Below are positions 18,903 through 27,566 of a stretch of 64,000 nucleotides of DNA, piece after piece. The first letter of the stretch is position 1; each line of letters opens with the position of its first letter. The stretch covers positions 1 through 64,000 of the forward strand of contig JAUIIG010000004.1 of assembly GCA_030431875.1 (NCBI GenBank), given 5' to 3'. The translations under genes were made by a program, and so were the position numbers. This DNA comes from Alphaproteobacteria bacterium. Lineage in GTDB: Bacteria > Pseudomonadota > Alphaproteobacteria > Sphingomonadales > Sphingomonadaceae. The notes under the pieces are model-generated. The model had not been told where the DNA came from, did not search any database, and saw nothing but the letters and a program-made list of their open reading frames with translations.

Positions 18903-19787
18903 TCAGCCTCTTGCAGGGACTTCTGCGGTGCGTGGCCGGGCCTCCGGCATGTCCGGGGTGCCCAGGCAGTAGAATCCGGTCAGGTCCTTTACCGGCGCAA
19001 AGCGCGCGGTCTGGCCTACCGGCGTCTCGCCTGCGCCGAGCAGCAGCATACCGTCATCGGCCAGGCTCGCGGCGATCTGCGAAAACACCTGCTGGCGGGT
19101 CGGCTTGTCGAAATAGAGCAGGACATTGCGGCACAGCACGAGATCGAACGGACTGCCCATTGGTGGCGCGTGCAAGGCGTTGTGCTGCTGGTAACGGATC
19201 GGCTTGAGCAGGCGCGGCGAGACCTTCCAGCGGCCATCGACTTCCTCGAACCAGCGGATCATCCGCTCGATGCCAAGGCCGCGCTGGGCCTCGAAGGGGG
19301 TATAGACGCCGCGGCGGGCAACATCGATCGCCCGGTGCGAAACGTCAGTGGCGACGATATTGATCTGCCAGTCATCCAGCATGGCGGCGCGCTCGGCCAG
19401 CAGCATGGAAAGCGACAACGGTTCCTGGCCGGTCGAGCAGCCGACGCACCAGATCGACAGGCGGCGCTTGTCCTGACGCTGAGCAATCAGCTTGGGCAGC
19501 GCGGACTTCGCCAGCACGTCGAACACCTGCTGGTCGCGGAAGAAGTAGGTTTCGTTGTTGAGCAGGGCATCAGCCACGCGCGACGACAGCGGGCAGCCGA
19601 AGGGCGAGGTCAGCTTGGCTACCAGTTCGTCGATGGTGGTGGCATCGCTTTCGCGCAGCAGCGCCGAAAGCGCGGTTTCCACACGCCAGCGGCGACTGGG
19701 CGAGAGGTCTTGCCCGGTCCGTTCGGCCAGCAGCTGTGCCAGCACTTCGTGCGTCATGTCGCGCTCGGTTGCGCTGCCCATGCTCAC
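18903..19787 (-). CDS. cheR: Chemotaxis protein methyltransferase CheR
   Basis: 294 residues from a GTG at 19787 that overlaps the cheB stop as GTGA; an ATG two codons later is an alternative. It transfers methyl groups from S-adenosylmethionine to receptor glutamates. NNETYFFRD (77-85) is the CheR signature, and GCSTGQEPLSLSM (from residue 116) is the SAM-binding glycine motif. LVLCRNVLLYF is the conserved C-terminal strand. Length is typical. It is the last gene of the cheA-W-Y-B-R run. No methyl-accepting receptor gene lies nearby, so its substrates must be encoded elsewhere. Confidence 0.95.
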   Translation of the reverse strand: MSMGSATERDMTHEVLAQLLAERTGQDLSPSRRWRVETALSALLRESDATTIDELVAKLTSPFGCPLSSRVADALLNNETYFFRDQQVFDVLAKSALPKLIAQRQDKRRLSIWCVGCSTGQEPLSLSMLLAERAAMLDDWQINIVATDVSHRAIDVARRGVYTPFEAQRGLGIERMIRWFEEVDGRWKVSPRLLKPIRYQQHNALHAPPMGSPFDLVLCRNVLLYFDKPTRQQVFSQIAASLADDGMLLLGAGETPVGQTARFAPVKDLTGFYCLGTPDMPEARPRTAEVPARG

Positions 19788-20881
19788 GCCGCCACTCCCA
19801 ACTGCTTGGCAAGGCGCTCGCTGATCGCTTCGGGCGGCAGGACAGCAGAGGCGAAGCCCGCTTCGGCAACGGCGCGCGGCATGCCCCAGACGGCGGAGGT
19901 GGCGGCGTCCTGCACGAAGACGCAGCCACCGGCGGCAACCAGTTCGCCCGCACCGATCGTACCGTCACGGCCCATGCCTGACAGGACCACACCCATGACA
20001 CGGCCTTTCAGCTCGCGGGCGAGCGAGACGAGCATGGGATCCAGCGAGGGTGTGCAGCCGCTGGCCGCCGGTGCGTGATTGAGGCGCACGACCACGCGGT
20101 CACGCTCCTGCTTCACCGCCAGGTGCGCGTGGCCCGGGGCGATGTAGACCCAGTCCGCCTGCAGGGTCATGCCTTCCTCGGCAATCACGGCGGGGCGGCC
20201 TGCAGCCTTGCTGACCTGCTTGGCGAACACCGTCATGAACGATGCCGGCAGGTGCTGGGCGATAAGGATTGGCACGCCAAGGCGCGGCGGGAGCGACTGG
20301 AGCAGCGCCTGCAGCGCGGCAATTCCGCCTGTCGAAGCGCCGATGGCTATGGCGCGCGGCGCACCGGTGACCGGCGCCCGCCGGTTGCACAGCTTTACCG
20401 GGGCGGAAACGACCCTGGGAGCAGGCGGCCGCGGCTTGGTCAGCCCACGGACCCGGCCGACCAGCCGAGCCCGGTAGGCTTCGTCGAAACCGCCGGAGTC
20501 GGGCTTGGGGAAGGTATCTGCCGCGCCCAGCGACAGCGCTTCGACGGCCTTTTCAGCGCCATGCGGAGTGTACTGCGAGACGACGATGATCTGCGCCCCG
20601 CGCGATTTCTCGATCAGCAGCGGGATGGCGGCGATGCCGCCCATGCCGGGCATTTCCAGGTCCAGCAGGATGACGTCGACTGCGACGCTCGCCAGCCGTT
20701 CCAGCGCGCGTTCGGCGTTGCTTTCGCTGGCCACTACCTGGATGTCGCCAGCCTCGCTCACCGTGCGCTCCAGAACGGTGCGCACGACGATCGAATCGTC
20801 GACGATCATTACCCTGGTCTTGTTGCCCGACCCATGGCCCGCTTGTTCGGGCAGGACAGGACTGGCGCTCTGTCCCGACAT
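19784..20881 (-). CDS. cheB: Protein-glutamate methylesterase CheB
   Basis: 365 residues. The N-terminal receiver domain has the acidic pair DD at 28-29 and phospho-acceptor Asp at 74 (ILLDLEMPG). The C-terminal methylesterase/deamidase domain carries the catalytic triad candidates Ser183 (GASTGG), His210 (AQHLP) and Asp306 (SGMGRDG). It removes methyl groups from chemoreceptors, with activity controlled by CheA phosphorylation. The stop codon overlaps the cheR start, and the start lies 13 bases after the cheY stop, so all these genes look like one transcript. Confidence 0.95.
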   Translation of the reverse strand: MSGQSASPVLPEQAGHGSGNKTRVMIVDDSIVVRTVLERTVSEAGDIQVVASESNAERALERLASVAVDVILLDLEMPGMGGIAAIPLLIEKSRGAQIIVVSQYTPHGAEKAVEALSLGAADTFPKPDSGGFDEAYRARLVGRVRGLTKPRPPAPRVVSAPVKLCNRRAPVTGAPRAIAIGASTGGIAALQALLQSLPPRLGVPILIAQHLPASFMTVFAKQVSKAAGRPAVIAEEGMTLQADWVYIAPGHAHLAVKQERDRVVVRLNHAPAASGCTPSLDPMLVSLARELKGRVMGVVLSGMGRDGTIGAGELVAAGGCVFVQDAATSAVWGMPRAVAEAGFASAVLPPEAISERLAKQLGVAA

Positions 20882-20894
20882 TCGCCGCCGCCCC

Positions 20895-21260
20895 TCAGAC
20901 CATTCCGACCAGTTGCAGTTTCACGTGCAGCGTCTCGCGATCGAAGGGCTTCATCACATATTCGTCGGCACCGGCATCGATGGCAGCGCGGATATGTTCG
21001 ATATCGTTTTCGGTGGTGCAGAAGACCACGCGCGGCTTGTCCCCGCCTTCCTGCTCGCGCAGGTGGCCGAGGAATTCCATTCCGCTCATCACCGGCATGT
21101 TCCAGTCCAGCAGGATGACATCGGGCATCTGCGCGGTGCACTGCGCCAGGGCATCCTTGCCGTCGGCAGCTTCGGTCACGGCAAAACCCATGCCTTCCAG
21201 CAGGTGCCGGGAGACCTTACGGATGACGCGCGAGTCGTCGACAATCAGGCAATTCTTCAC
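20895..21260 (-). CDS. cheY: Single-domain response regulator CheY
   Basis: 121 residues, a stand-alone receiver. Acidic residues Asp8/Asp9, phospho-acceptor Asp52 (LLDWNMP), Thr82 and Lys104 (MKPFD) are all in place. It is expected to be phosphorylated by CheA encoded two genes upstream. The usual role is switching a flagellar motor, but no flagellar gene is visible in the window, so control of pili, surface behaviour or another output is possible. Two tandem inverted repeats lie in the 56-base gap before it. Confidence 0.9.
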   Translation of the reverse strand: MKNCLIVDDSRVIRKVSRHLLEGMGFAVTEAADGKDALAQCTAQMPDVILLDWNMPVMSGMEFLGHLREQEGGDKPRVVFCTTENDIEHIRAAIDAGADEYVMKPFDRETLHVKLQLVGMV

Positions 21261-21276
21261 AACCCACTCCTCAATT

Positions 21277-21323
21277 CCAATCCCGCAGGATTGGCAGCAA
21301 TTGCGTAATTATTGGTTTACGCA
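21277..21323 (-). promoter_or_regulatory. Tandem stem-loops between cheW and cheY
   Basis: Two perfect 7-base-pair inverted repeats lie side by side. CCAATCC/GGATTGG with a 4-base loop is at 21277-21294, and TGCGTAA/TTACGCA with an 8-base loop is at 21302-21323. The second covers the cheW stop codon; the first ends a few bases before the cheY ribosome site GAGGAG. Neither is followed by a run of U on the transcribed strand, so they look more like RNA processing, stabilising or attenuating structures than a terminator. Confidence 0.45.
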
Positions 21324-21775
21324 GCTTTTGTTGCTCCAGCGATGGCTCCGCGGACGATCTTCGCGGGGTCGACAACGACCAGCGCCCCGACCGACGTTTC
21401 CGCCACCCCGACAACGAAATTCGACCACCCGGCGCCAAGGTCGGCCTTGGCATCGGCCAGCTTGTCGTGCGGTTCGGTGACGTCCTCGACGTCCTCCACC
21501 AGCAGGGCATAGCCATAGTCGTCGATGTCGATGACCACGGCATAGGGATCTCCAGCGCGGCCATCGCCATCGGAAAAGTTCGCTGGATCAATGATCTGTG
21601 CACAGTCGATGACGGTCAGCACGCGGCTGCGCAGGGCCGTGAGCCCGGCCACGCCCGGCGGCGAGCGCGGTACGCGTTCGACCTTGTCGAGCTCGATCAC
21701 CGACAGGATCTGGCCCGAAGGGATCGCCACGCGGCGACCGCCCATGCTGGCGACAAGCAGCTGTTCCTGCATCAT
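21317..21775 (-). CDS. cheW: Chemotaxis coupling protein CheW
   Basis: 152 residues forming a single CheW/SH3-like domain. LLVASMGGRRVAIPSGQILSV, VAGLTALRSRVLTVIDCAQII and YALLVEDVEDV follow the strand pattern of the family. It links chemoreceptors to CheA. Its start overlaps the cheA stop by four bases. The extra loop GDGRAGDP within the domain is slightly unusual but does not disrupt the fold pattern. Assignment is supported by position immediately after cheA. Confidence 0.88.
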   Translation of the reverse strand: MMQEQLLVASMGGRRVAIPSGQILSVIELDKVERVPRSPPGVAGLTALRSRVLTVIDCAQIIDPANFSDGDGRAGDPYAVVIDIDDYGYALLVEDVEDVTEPHDKLADAKADLGAGWSNFVVGVAETSVGALVVVDPAKIVRGAIAGATKAA

Positions 21776-24108
21776 GCTTTCCTCGCGCGGGCGGCTTCGA
21801 GCGCGGCGACCAGGCCGTCGCGATCGTAGCGGTAGATGGACTTGTCAGACTTGGTCCGGCTGGCTTCTTCCTTGCGCAGCACGATGTGCTGGCCGGCCGG
21901 CAGGATCTTGCTTTCCTTGGGATCGCTGCAGATGGCGACATCAGCTTCGGCCTTGTCGTCCTCGTCAACCACGCGGTAGCCCGCGCTCTCGATCACCGGT
22001 CGCAGGAAGTTTTGCGCCCAGCTGTTCTGCGCCGAGAGGCGGCAGACGGGGCGATCATCCTGGTTGCGGGCTTCGCCGAAGTTGGAAAACAGCCAGTGGC
22101 TGTCCAGCAGTTCGACAGGGCGGTCCTCGATCAGGGCAATGGCCTCGATCTCGTTGTCGCCCGGCATGGGGGTAAGGTCTTCGGGCAGGTCAGTCACGTC
22201 GGTGTCGTCGCCGCAGGCATAGGTCAGCACCGAATTGCCATCGCCGAGGCGCAGGACGCGAATGGCCTCGCCGTCTGCCGGCATCTTGTCGAGACCGGCC
22301 AGCGGCACGATCAGATCGCCCAGGATAACCCGCCAGCGGCCACCCGACCTGGTCAGCTGGTGTGCTTCGACCATCTCGATGCGCGAGACGACCGACATGC
22401 GCAGCGCCTTGCGGGTGCCGTCGAGGCCGGTGAACAGCACAGCGGGAACGCGGCTTTCCTGTTCCTCCCATTCGCGCTGCAACTTGTCATCGGCGCGCGT
22501 GCGGCCTTCGATGCCGGTGTCGATCCCGGCCGCTTCGGCAATGCCGGTAACGTCCAGAAGCAGCACCGGGCGACCATCGTCGGTCAGCGAGGTGCCGGCG
22601 TAGAGCCCGGTGGCCAGCAGCGCAGGTGAAACCGCCTTGATGACCAGTTCCTGGTGCGCCAGCACCTTGTCCACGGTCAGCACGAACTCCGCGCCACCTG
22701 CCAGCCGCAGCACCACCAGTGCGCGGCGCTTGGTATCAGCATCCTCGACGCCCAGCAGGGTGTTCAGCCCGACGCAGGGCATGCGGCGGTCGCGTACCTT
22801 GGCGAACCAGGCATCGCCCATCTGTTCGAAGCTGACGTCCTTGTTGGCGGAATCGATGATCTCTTCGATGAAGCTGTGCGGCACGCCCATGGTGTGCTGG
22901 CCCACGACGATGGTCATCGCCGGGGTGATCGACAGCGTCAGCGGCAATTGCAGCAGCACGCGCAGCCCGCGACCGACGACGGAATCGATCTTCAACGATC
23001 CGCCGATGCGTTCGACGTTGTCGCGCACCACGTCCATGCCCACGCCGCGGCCGGAAATTTCCGTCACGCGGTCCGCTGTCGAAAGCCCGGCTTCGCACAT
23101 CAGCATGTGCCGTTCTTCCATGGTCAGCTGGGAGGCCTGTTCCTCGTCGAGCACGCCGGCGGAAATGGCCTTGGCCACCAGCTTGTCAGTGTTCACGCCG
23201 CGCCCGTCGTCGTTGATCTCGATGATGATCTTGTCGCCCGACTGGCGCGCGGCAAGCTTGATCAGGCCGGTGCCGGGCTTGCCTGCATCCTTGCGCTCTT
23301 CCGGGGACTCGATGCCGTGATCGATGGCATTGCGCAGCAGGTGCATGATCGGGTCGCGCACGACTTCGATCATCTCGCGGTCGAGTTCGACGTCGCCGCC
23401 ATCGGTTTCGATCACCACCCGCTTGTCCAGCTGTCCGGCGAGGTCGCGCACCATGCGCGGCAGCGAGGTGAACAGCGTTTCCAGCGGCAGCATGCGCGTG
23501 CGGGTCATGCCGTCGCGCACCTCGTTGATGACGGCGGAAAGCCGGTCGAACGGGCCGCGCAGCAGGTTGTCGCGATCCAGCTCGCCCATGAAGCGGGCCA
23601 GTTCGTTGCGTGCCAGCACCACGTCGGACACGCCGCTCATCACCCGGTCGAGCAGTTCGACGGGCAGGCGCACGGTGCGGCTGGTAGTGGCGCGGGGAAT
23701 CAGCTGGTCATTGTCGCCGATTTCCTGCTCTTCCTCGACCGCCTCGCCGTGCAGCGCGGCGATCAGGGCGGAATCGTCGCCTTCGGGACAGGAGCCGTTG
23801 GAGGCAATGTCAGCGGTAATGTCGGAAATGCGGTCGATGATCGCCAGCACGGCGTTCACCACCTGGCGATCAGGTTCGCGGCGCCCCGCGCGCATTTCGG
23901 ACAGCACGTCCTCCGCCGCGTGGCTCAGCGCTTCGAGGCGCGGGAATTCGAAGAAACCGCAGTTGCCCTTCACCGTGTGGACGAAACGGAAGATGGCATC
24001 GAGGCGCGAGCGGTCGGCCGGGTCTGCTTCCCAGGCGACAATCTCGCTGCTGAGGGCCTCGACCATTTCCTGGGTCTCGGCGACAAATTCGGCTTTCAGG
24101 TCGTCCAT
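21772..24108 (-). CDS. cheA: Chemotaxis histidine kinase CheA, atypical architecture
   Basis: 778 residues. The P1 phosphotransfer domain has His44 in FVHTVKGNCGFF. A short linker follows and no CheY-binding P2 domain is apparent. P3 dimerisation starts near residue 145. The P4 ATPase domain has N-box HLLRNAIDHGIE (256-267), NDDGRG and GRGVGMDVV. A CheW-like P5 domain starts near 395, and a second CheW-like segment appears at roughly 545-655. The last 110 residues (SWAQNFLRPVIESAGYRVV ... VAICSD) resemble a receiver that has lost its phospho-acceptor context. It is the first gene of the che operon, and an inverted repeat covers its leader. Confidence 0.92.
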   Translation of the reverse strand: MDDLKAEFVAETQEMVEALSSEIVAWEADPADRSRLDAIFRFVHTVKGNCGFFEFPRLEALSHAAEDVLSEMRAGRREPDRQVVNAVLAIIDRISDITADIASNGSCPEGDDSALIAALHGEAVEEEQEIGDNDQLIPRATTSRTVRLPVELLDRVMSGVSDVVLARNELARFMGELDRDNLLRGPFDRLSAVINEVRDGMTRTRMLPLETLFTSLPRMVRDLAGQLDKRVVIETDGGDVELDREMIEVVRDPIMHLLRNAIDHGIESPEERKDAGKPGTGLIKLAARQSGDKIIIEINDDGRGVNTDKLVAKAISAGVLDEEQASQLTMEERHMLMCEAGLSTADRVTEISGRGVGMDVVRDNVERIGGSLKIDSVVGRGLRVLLQLPLTLSITPAMTIVVGQHTMGVPHSFIEEIIDSANKDVSFEQMGDAWFAKVRDRRMPCVGLNTLLGVEDADTKRRALVVLRLAGGAEFVLTVDKVLAHQELVIKAVSPALLATGLYAGTSLTDDGRPVLLLDVTGIAEAAGIDTGIEGRTRADDKLQREWEEQESRVPAVLFTGLDGTRKALRMSVVSRIEMVEAHQLTRSGGRWRVILGDLIVPLAGLDKMPADGEAIRVLRLGDGNSVLTYACGDDTDVTDLPEDLTPMPGDNEIEAIALIEDRPVELLDSHWLFSNFGEARNQDDRPVCRLSAQNSWAQNFLRPVIESAGYRVVDEDDKAEADVAICSDPKESKILPAGQHIVLRKEEASRTKSDKSIYRYDRDGLVAALEAARARKA

Positions 24109-24116
24109 GTTCCGCC

Positions 24117-24133
24117 CCGGTTGTTCGAACCGG
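24117..24133 (-). promoter_or_regulatory. Inverted repeat in the cheA leader
   Basis: CCGGTT and AACCGG arms are separated by five bases and end about 9 bases before the cheA start codon, adjacent to its purine-rich ribosome site. It could be an operator or an RNA hairpin limiting ribosome access. No convincing -10/-35 pair was found close by, although a TTGACC hexamer lies on the minus strand at 24191-24196. Confidence 0.35.
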
Positions 24134-24192
24134 AGCTATGAACAAGAATAGTTAACAATAGCCTTAGGATAGGGCCGCAGTCGGGCGTGAGG

Positions 24193-25065
24193 TCAATCGA
24201 GGGTTTCGATATAGGCCGAGAAGTCGCGCGGACCGTTCCCGGCGGCGTCGAAAGCCTCGTAAAGCTCGCGCGCGCGCTGGCCCATGTTCGGCGTGACACC
24301 AGCCGTTTCGGCGGCTTCCATCGCGAGCTTCAGGTCCTTCAGCATCAGCGCCGTGGCGAAGCCGCCCCGGTAAGCGTTATCGGCCGGCGTGGTCGGGCCG
24401 ACGCCGGGGACGGGGCAATAGCTTGTCATCGACCAGCACTGGCCACTGCTGACACTCGAAATGTCGTAGAAGGTCTGCGGATCGAGGCCCAGCTTCTGCG
24501 CCATGGCAAAGGCTTCGCAAGTGCCGATCATGTGGATGCCCAGCAGCATGTTGTTGCAGATCTTGGCGGCCTGGCCGTTGCCAGCCTGGCCCGCGTGGAT
24601 CACCGCCTTGCCCATGGCCTGCAGCACCGGCTCGGCCTTCTTGAAGGCTTCCTCGATGCCGCCGACCATGAAGGTGAGCGTGCCGGCGTCCGCTGCGGCG
24701 ATGCCGCCCGACACGGGAGCGTCGACCATCGGATAGCCCGCTGCCGCAGCCGCTTCGGACACCTCGCGCGCCGTGGCAACGTCGATGGTCGAGCAATCGA
24801 GCAGCACCGCGCCTGCCGGGGCACGGCCGAACACGTTGTTGGTATAGACCGTCTTCACGATGGCCCCGTTGGGCAGCATCGAGACGACCGCATCGACACC
24901 CTCGCAGGCTTCGTTGGCCGTGGCGAAGGTGGTGCAACCCTTGTCCTTCGCTGCCGCCAGCGCCTCCTCGCTGAGATCGAAGGCACGCACCTCGTGCCCC
25001 GCCTTGACGAGGTTCGCGGCCATCCCGCCGCCCATGTTGCCGAGGCCGATAAAGGCGATTTTCAT
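24193..25065 (-). CDS. mmsB: 3-hydroxyisobutyrate dehydrogenase
   Basis: 290 residues from the ATG at 25065, preceded by GGAAGGGG; the frame is open for 15 codons further but that overlaps the previous gene. It oxidises 3-hydroxyisobutyrate to methylmalonate semialdehyde in valine degradation, using NAD. The Rossmann motif IGLGNMGGGMAANLVKAGHEV opens the protein. PVSGGIAAADAGTLTFMVGG and the GQAGNGQAAKICNNMLLG catalytic-lysine region follow. It is the last gene of the mmsA-to-mmsB run, one base after the enoyl-CoA hydratase stop. Confidence 0.93.
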   Translation of the reverse strand: MKIAFIGLGNMGGGMAANLVKAGHEVRAFDLSEEALAAAKDKGCTTFATANEACEGVDAVVSMLPNGAIVKTVYTNNVFGRAPAGAVLLDCSTIDVATAREVSEAAAAAGYPMVDAPVSGGIAAADAGTLTFMVGGIEEAFKKAEPVLQAMGKAVIHAGQAGNGQAAKICNNMLLGIHMIGTCEAFAMAQKLGLDPQTFYDISSVSSGQCWSMTSYCPVPGVGPTTPADNAYRGGFATALMLKDLKLAMEAAETAGVTPNMGQRARELYEAFDAAGNGPRDFSAYIETLD

Positions 25066-25066
25066 A

Positions 25067-25849
25067 TCAGCGCCCCTTCCAATTGGCGTCGCGCTTTTCG
25101 ACGAAGGCACTCATGCCTTCGGCCTTGTCCTCGCTGGCGCAGAGGATCTGGAACAGGCGGCGTTCGTGCGTCAGGCCCTGCTCCAGCATGGTCTCGAAAG
25201 CGGCGTTGACCATTTCCTTGTTGGCCACGGCCGCCATGGGTGCCTTCGAGGCGATGGTGGCCGCCGTCTTCAGCGCGTCGTCAAGCAATTCGTCATGCGG
25301 CACCACGCGGGCGACGAGGCCGGCACGTTCGGCTTCGGCGGCATCCATCATGCGACCCGTCAGGCACAGTTCCATGGCCTTGGCCTTGCCCACCGCGCGG
25401 GTGAGCCGCTGGCTACCGCCCATGCCGGGAGCGACGCCAAGGTTGATCTCGGGCTGGCCGAAGCGTGCCTTGTCGCTGGCGAGGATGAAGTCGGCCATCA
25501 TGGCCAGTTCGCACCCGCCGCCCAGCGCAAAACCGTTCACGGCAGCGATCCACGGCTTGCGGGTGCCCTTCACCACGTCGGACTGCCAGCCGGAGAAGAA
25601 GTCTTCGAGATAGAAGTCTGCCGCTTCCTTCTCGACCATTTCCTTGATGTCCGCGCCTGCGGCAAAGGCCTTGTCGCCCGCACCGGTGAGCACGAGGCAG
25701 CGCTGCGAGGCGTCGGCTTCGTAGGCAGCAAAGGCCTCGCCCAGTTCGCGCAAGACCTCGCTGTTGAGCGCATTGAGCGCTTGCGGACGGTTGAGCGTGA
25801 CGAGCGTCACGGCGTCATGCTGTTCGACGATCAGGTTGGCATAGCTCAT
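25067..25849 (-). CDS. Enoyl-CoA hydratase (valine pathway)
   Basis: 260 residues of the crotonase fold. The oxyanion-hole segments are AFAAGADIKEM and NGFALGGGCELAMMADFILA. The two catalytic glutamate positions of short-chain hydratases are present in GGCEL and QPEINLGVAPGMGGSQRL. In this operon it most likely hydrates methacrylyl-CoA to 3-hydroxyisobutyryl-CoA. A separate 3-hydroxyisobutyryl-CoA hydrolase, also a crotonase relative, is not seen here, but the typical hydratase sequence favours hydratase activity. It lies 15 bases after the acyl-CoA dehydrogenase. Confidence 0.9.
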   Translation of the reverse strand: MSYANLIVEQHDAVTLVTLNRPQALNALNSEVLRELGEAFAAYEADASQRCLVLTGAGDKAFAAGADIKEMVEKEAADFYLEDFFSGWQSDVVKGTRKPWIAAVNGFALGGGCELAMMADFILASDKARFGQPEINLGVAPGMGGSQRLTRAVGKAKAMELCLTGRMMDAAEAERAGLVARVVPHDELLDDALKTAATIASKAPMAAVANKEMVNAAFETMLEQGLTHERRLFQILCASEDKAEGMSAFVEKRDANWKGR

Positions 25850-25864
25850 GGGTTCGTGTCCTTG

Positions 25865-27010
25865 TTACTGGCGCAGCAGGTCGCGGCCGACGATCATGCG
25901 CATCACCTGGTTGGTGCCTTCGAGGATCGAATGGACCCGCAGGTCGCGCCAGAAGCGTTCGATCGGGTAATCCTGCAAGTAGCCATAGCCGCCGAACAGC
26001 TGCAGCGCATCGTTGACCACGGCCGAACATTCATCGGTCGCGAAGCGCTTGGCCATGGCGGCGAAGCGGGTCTTGTCGGGGGCGTTGGCGGTGACCTTGG
26101 CGGCGGCGGTGTAGAGCAGCGCGCGCGAAGCTTCGAGGCGGGTGGCCATGTCGGCCAGGGTGAACTGAGTGTTCTGGAAGTCCGCCACCGGCTGGCCGAA
26201 CTGCTGGCGATCCTTGGTATAGGCAATCGCTTCGTCGAGGCACCGCTGCGCCCCGCCCAGCGAGCAGGCGCCGATGTTGAGCCGCCCGCCATCGAGCCCG
26301 GCCATGGCGAAGCCGAAGCCCTCGCCCTCGCCGCCGATACGGTTGGCCACGGGCACGCGGCAATCCTCGAAGATCAGCTGCGCGGTGGGGCTGGCGTTCC
26401 AGCCCAGCTTCTTCTCGGGCGCGCCGTGGCTGAGGCCGGGCGTGCCTTTCTCCACCGCGAGGCAGGTGATGCCGCGCGTCTTGTGCTCACCCGTACGTAC
26501 CATGACGAGGTAGACGTCGTTGACGCCGCTGCCCGAAATGAACTGCTTGGTGCCGTTGACCACGTAATGGTCGCCATCGAGCACCGCACTGGTCTTGAGC
26601 GCCGCGGCGTCCGACCCGCTGCCGGGTTCGGTCAGGGCATAGCTGGCGAGCTTCTCCATGGTGACGAGCTCAGGCAGAAGGCGACCTTTGAGGTCTTCGC
26701 TGCCGAACCGGTCGATCATCCATGCCGCCATGTTGTGGATCGAGATAAAGGCGCTGGTGGCGGGGCAGCCGTAGGCCATGGCCTCCATGATCAGCGCGGC
26801 TTCAAGCCGTCCGAGGCCGATCCCGCCGGACTCCTCCGAAACGTAGATCGCACCGAAGCCGAGCTCGCCCGTCGCCTGGATCACGTCGCGCGGGAAGTGG
26901 TGTTCCTCGTCCCACTTGGCGGCGTTGGGGGTGATCATGTCGGCAGTGAACCGCTGCGCCATCTCCTGGATGGCCAGCTGATCGTCAGTAAGGCTGAATT
27001 GGTCGGTCAT
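25865..27010 (-). CDS. Acyl-CoA dehydrogenase, probable isobutyryl-CoA dehydrogenase
   Basis: 381 residues, FAD-dependent. YALTEPGSGSDAAALKTSA is the FAD/substrate signature, IGACSLGGAQRCLDEAIAY lies mid-protein, and LQLFGGYGYLQDYPIERFWRDLRVHSILEGTNQVMR contains the C-terminal Glu expected to act as catalytic base. Placement between mmsA and enoyl-CoA hydratase indicates conversion of isobutyryl-CoA to methacrylyl-CoA in valine breakdown. The start overlaps the end of the small hypothetical gene by four bases. Confidence 0.9.
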   Translation of the reverse strand: MTDQFSLTDDQLAIQEMAQRFTADMITPNAAKWDEEHHFPRDVIQATGELGFGAIYVSEESGGIGLGRLEAALIMEAMAYGCPATSAFISIHNMAAWMIDRFGSEDLKGRLLPELVTMEKLASYALTEPGSGSDAAALKTSAVLDGDHYVVNGTKQFISGSGVNDVYLVMVRTGEHKTRGITCLAVEKGTPGLSHGAPEKKLGWNASPTAQLIFEDCRVPVANRIGGEGEGFGFAMAGLDGGRLNIGACSLGGAQRCLDEAIAYTKDRQQFGQPVADFQNTQFTLADMATRLEASRALLYTAAAKVTANAPDKTRFAAMAKRFATDECSAVVNDALQLFGGYGYLQDYPIERFWRDLRVHSILEGTNQVMRMIVGRDLLRQ

Positions 27011-27564
27011 TCTAGTTCACTCGCGTCAATCGGTTCGTTGCCAAGGATGACACCCCAACCGAAATTGTATGCTTGATCACAGCGGTCGGAACCCTCCCAA
27101 GCGAAGGAGAGCCGGTCGAAGTAGCGATTGTCAGCCCTGTTGCCGCCAAGGCCCTCGCCCGAGATCAATACCAAAGGTCTCCACTCTGGCTCCTCGCCCG
27201 GACGTATGGCAAAGACCATGTAGTTGACGAAACGACCGTTCTCGAAGCGATAGATGCGTCGTTCCGTGTTGCGGATCACCGGCCCTTGGTCCGGTCGCCG
27301 ATGGTCAGCGAATATCTCTCCCAATGTGTAACGAATGACACGGCCATCCGCAGTCCGAATGGCAATGCCGCCATTGTGGATGCCACTGTAGTCAAGATAA
27401 GCGACCTCGCCCTCCTGCGGCGAGATAACCATCTGGCGAATGCAGACCCTTGCCGGACCAGGTGTGGAGAACTCTTCAGCCGGCCCGATTTCGAGGCCGT
27501 TCACCGTTGTCGGCGGCTCAACCTGAACGACTGCCAGCAGGGGCAAGAGGATCGCGGGCGTCAT
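27007..27564 (-). CDS. Hypothetical exported protein inside the valine operon
   Basis: 185 residues from the ATG at 27564; a GTG two codons earlier overlaps the mmsA stop as GTGA and is an alternative. A short hydrophobic N terminus (AILLPLLAVVQVEPP) may be a signal peptide. The remainder is beta-rich with GPARVCIRQMVISPQEGEVAYLDYSGIHNGGIAIRT and a late Cys. I recognise no family. Base composition is visibly less GC-rich than its neighbours. It sits between two valine-degradation genes with 4-base couplings, yet has no evident enzymatic role in that pathway. Confidence 0.7.
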   Translation of the reverse strand: MTPAILLPLLAVVQVEPPTTVNGLEIGPAEEFSTPGPARVCIRQMVISPQEGEVAYLDYSGIHNGGIAIRTADGRVIRYTLGEIFADHRRPDQGPVIRNTERRIYRFENGRFVNYMVFAIRPGEEPEWRPLVLISGEGLGGNRADNRYFDRLSFAWEGSDRCDQAYNFGWGVILGNEPIDASELE

Positions 27565-27566
27565 GC

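Noticed and set aside
22654..24141. A long plus-strand open frame, about 495 codons, opposite cheA
   Set aside because: His/Gln/Ala-rich antisense translation without motifs; cheA on the minus strand has intact kinase boxes.
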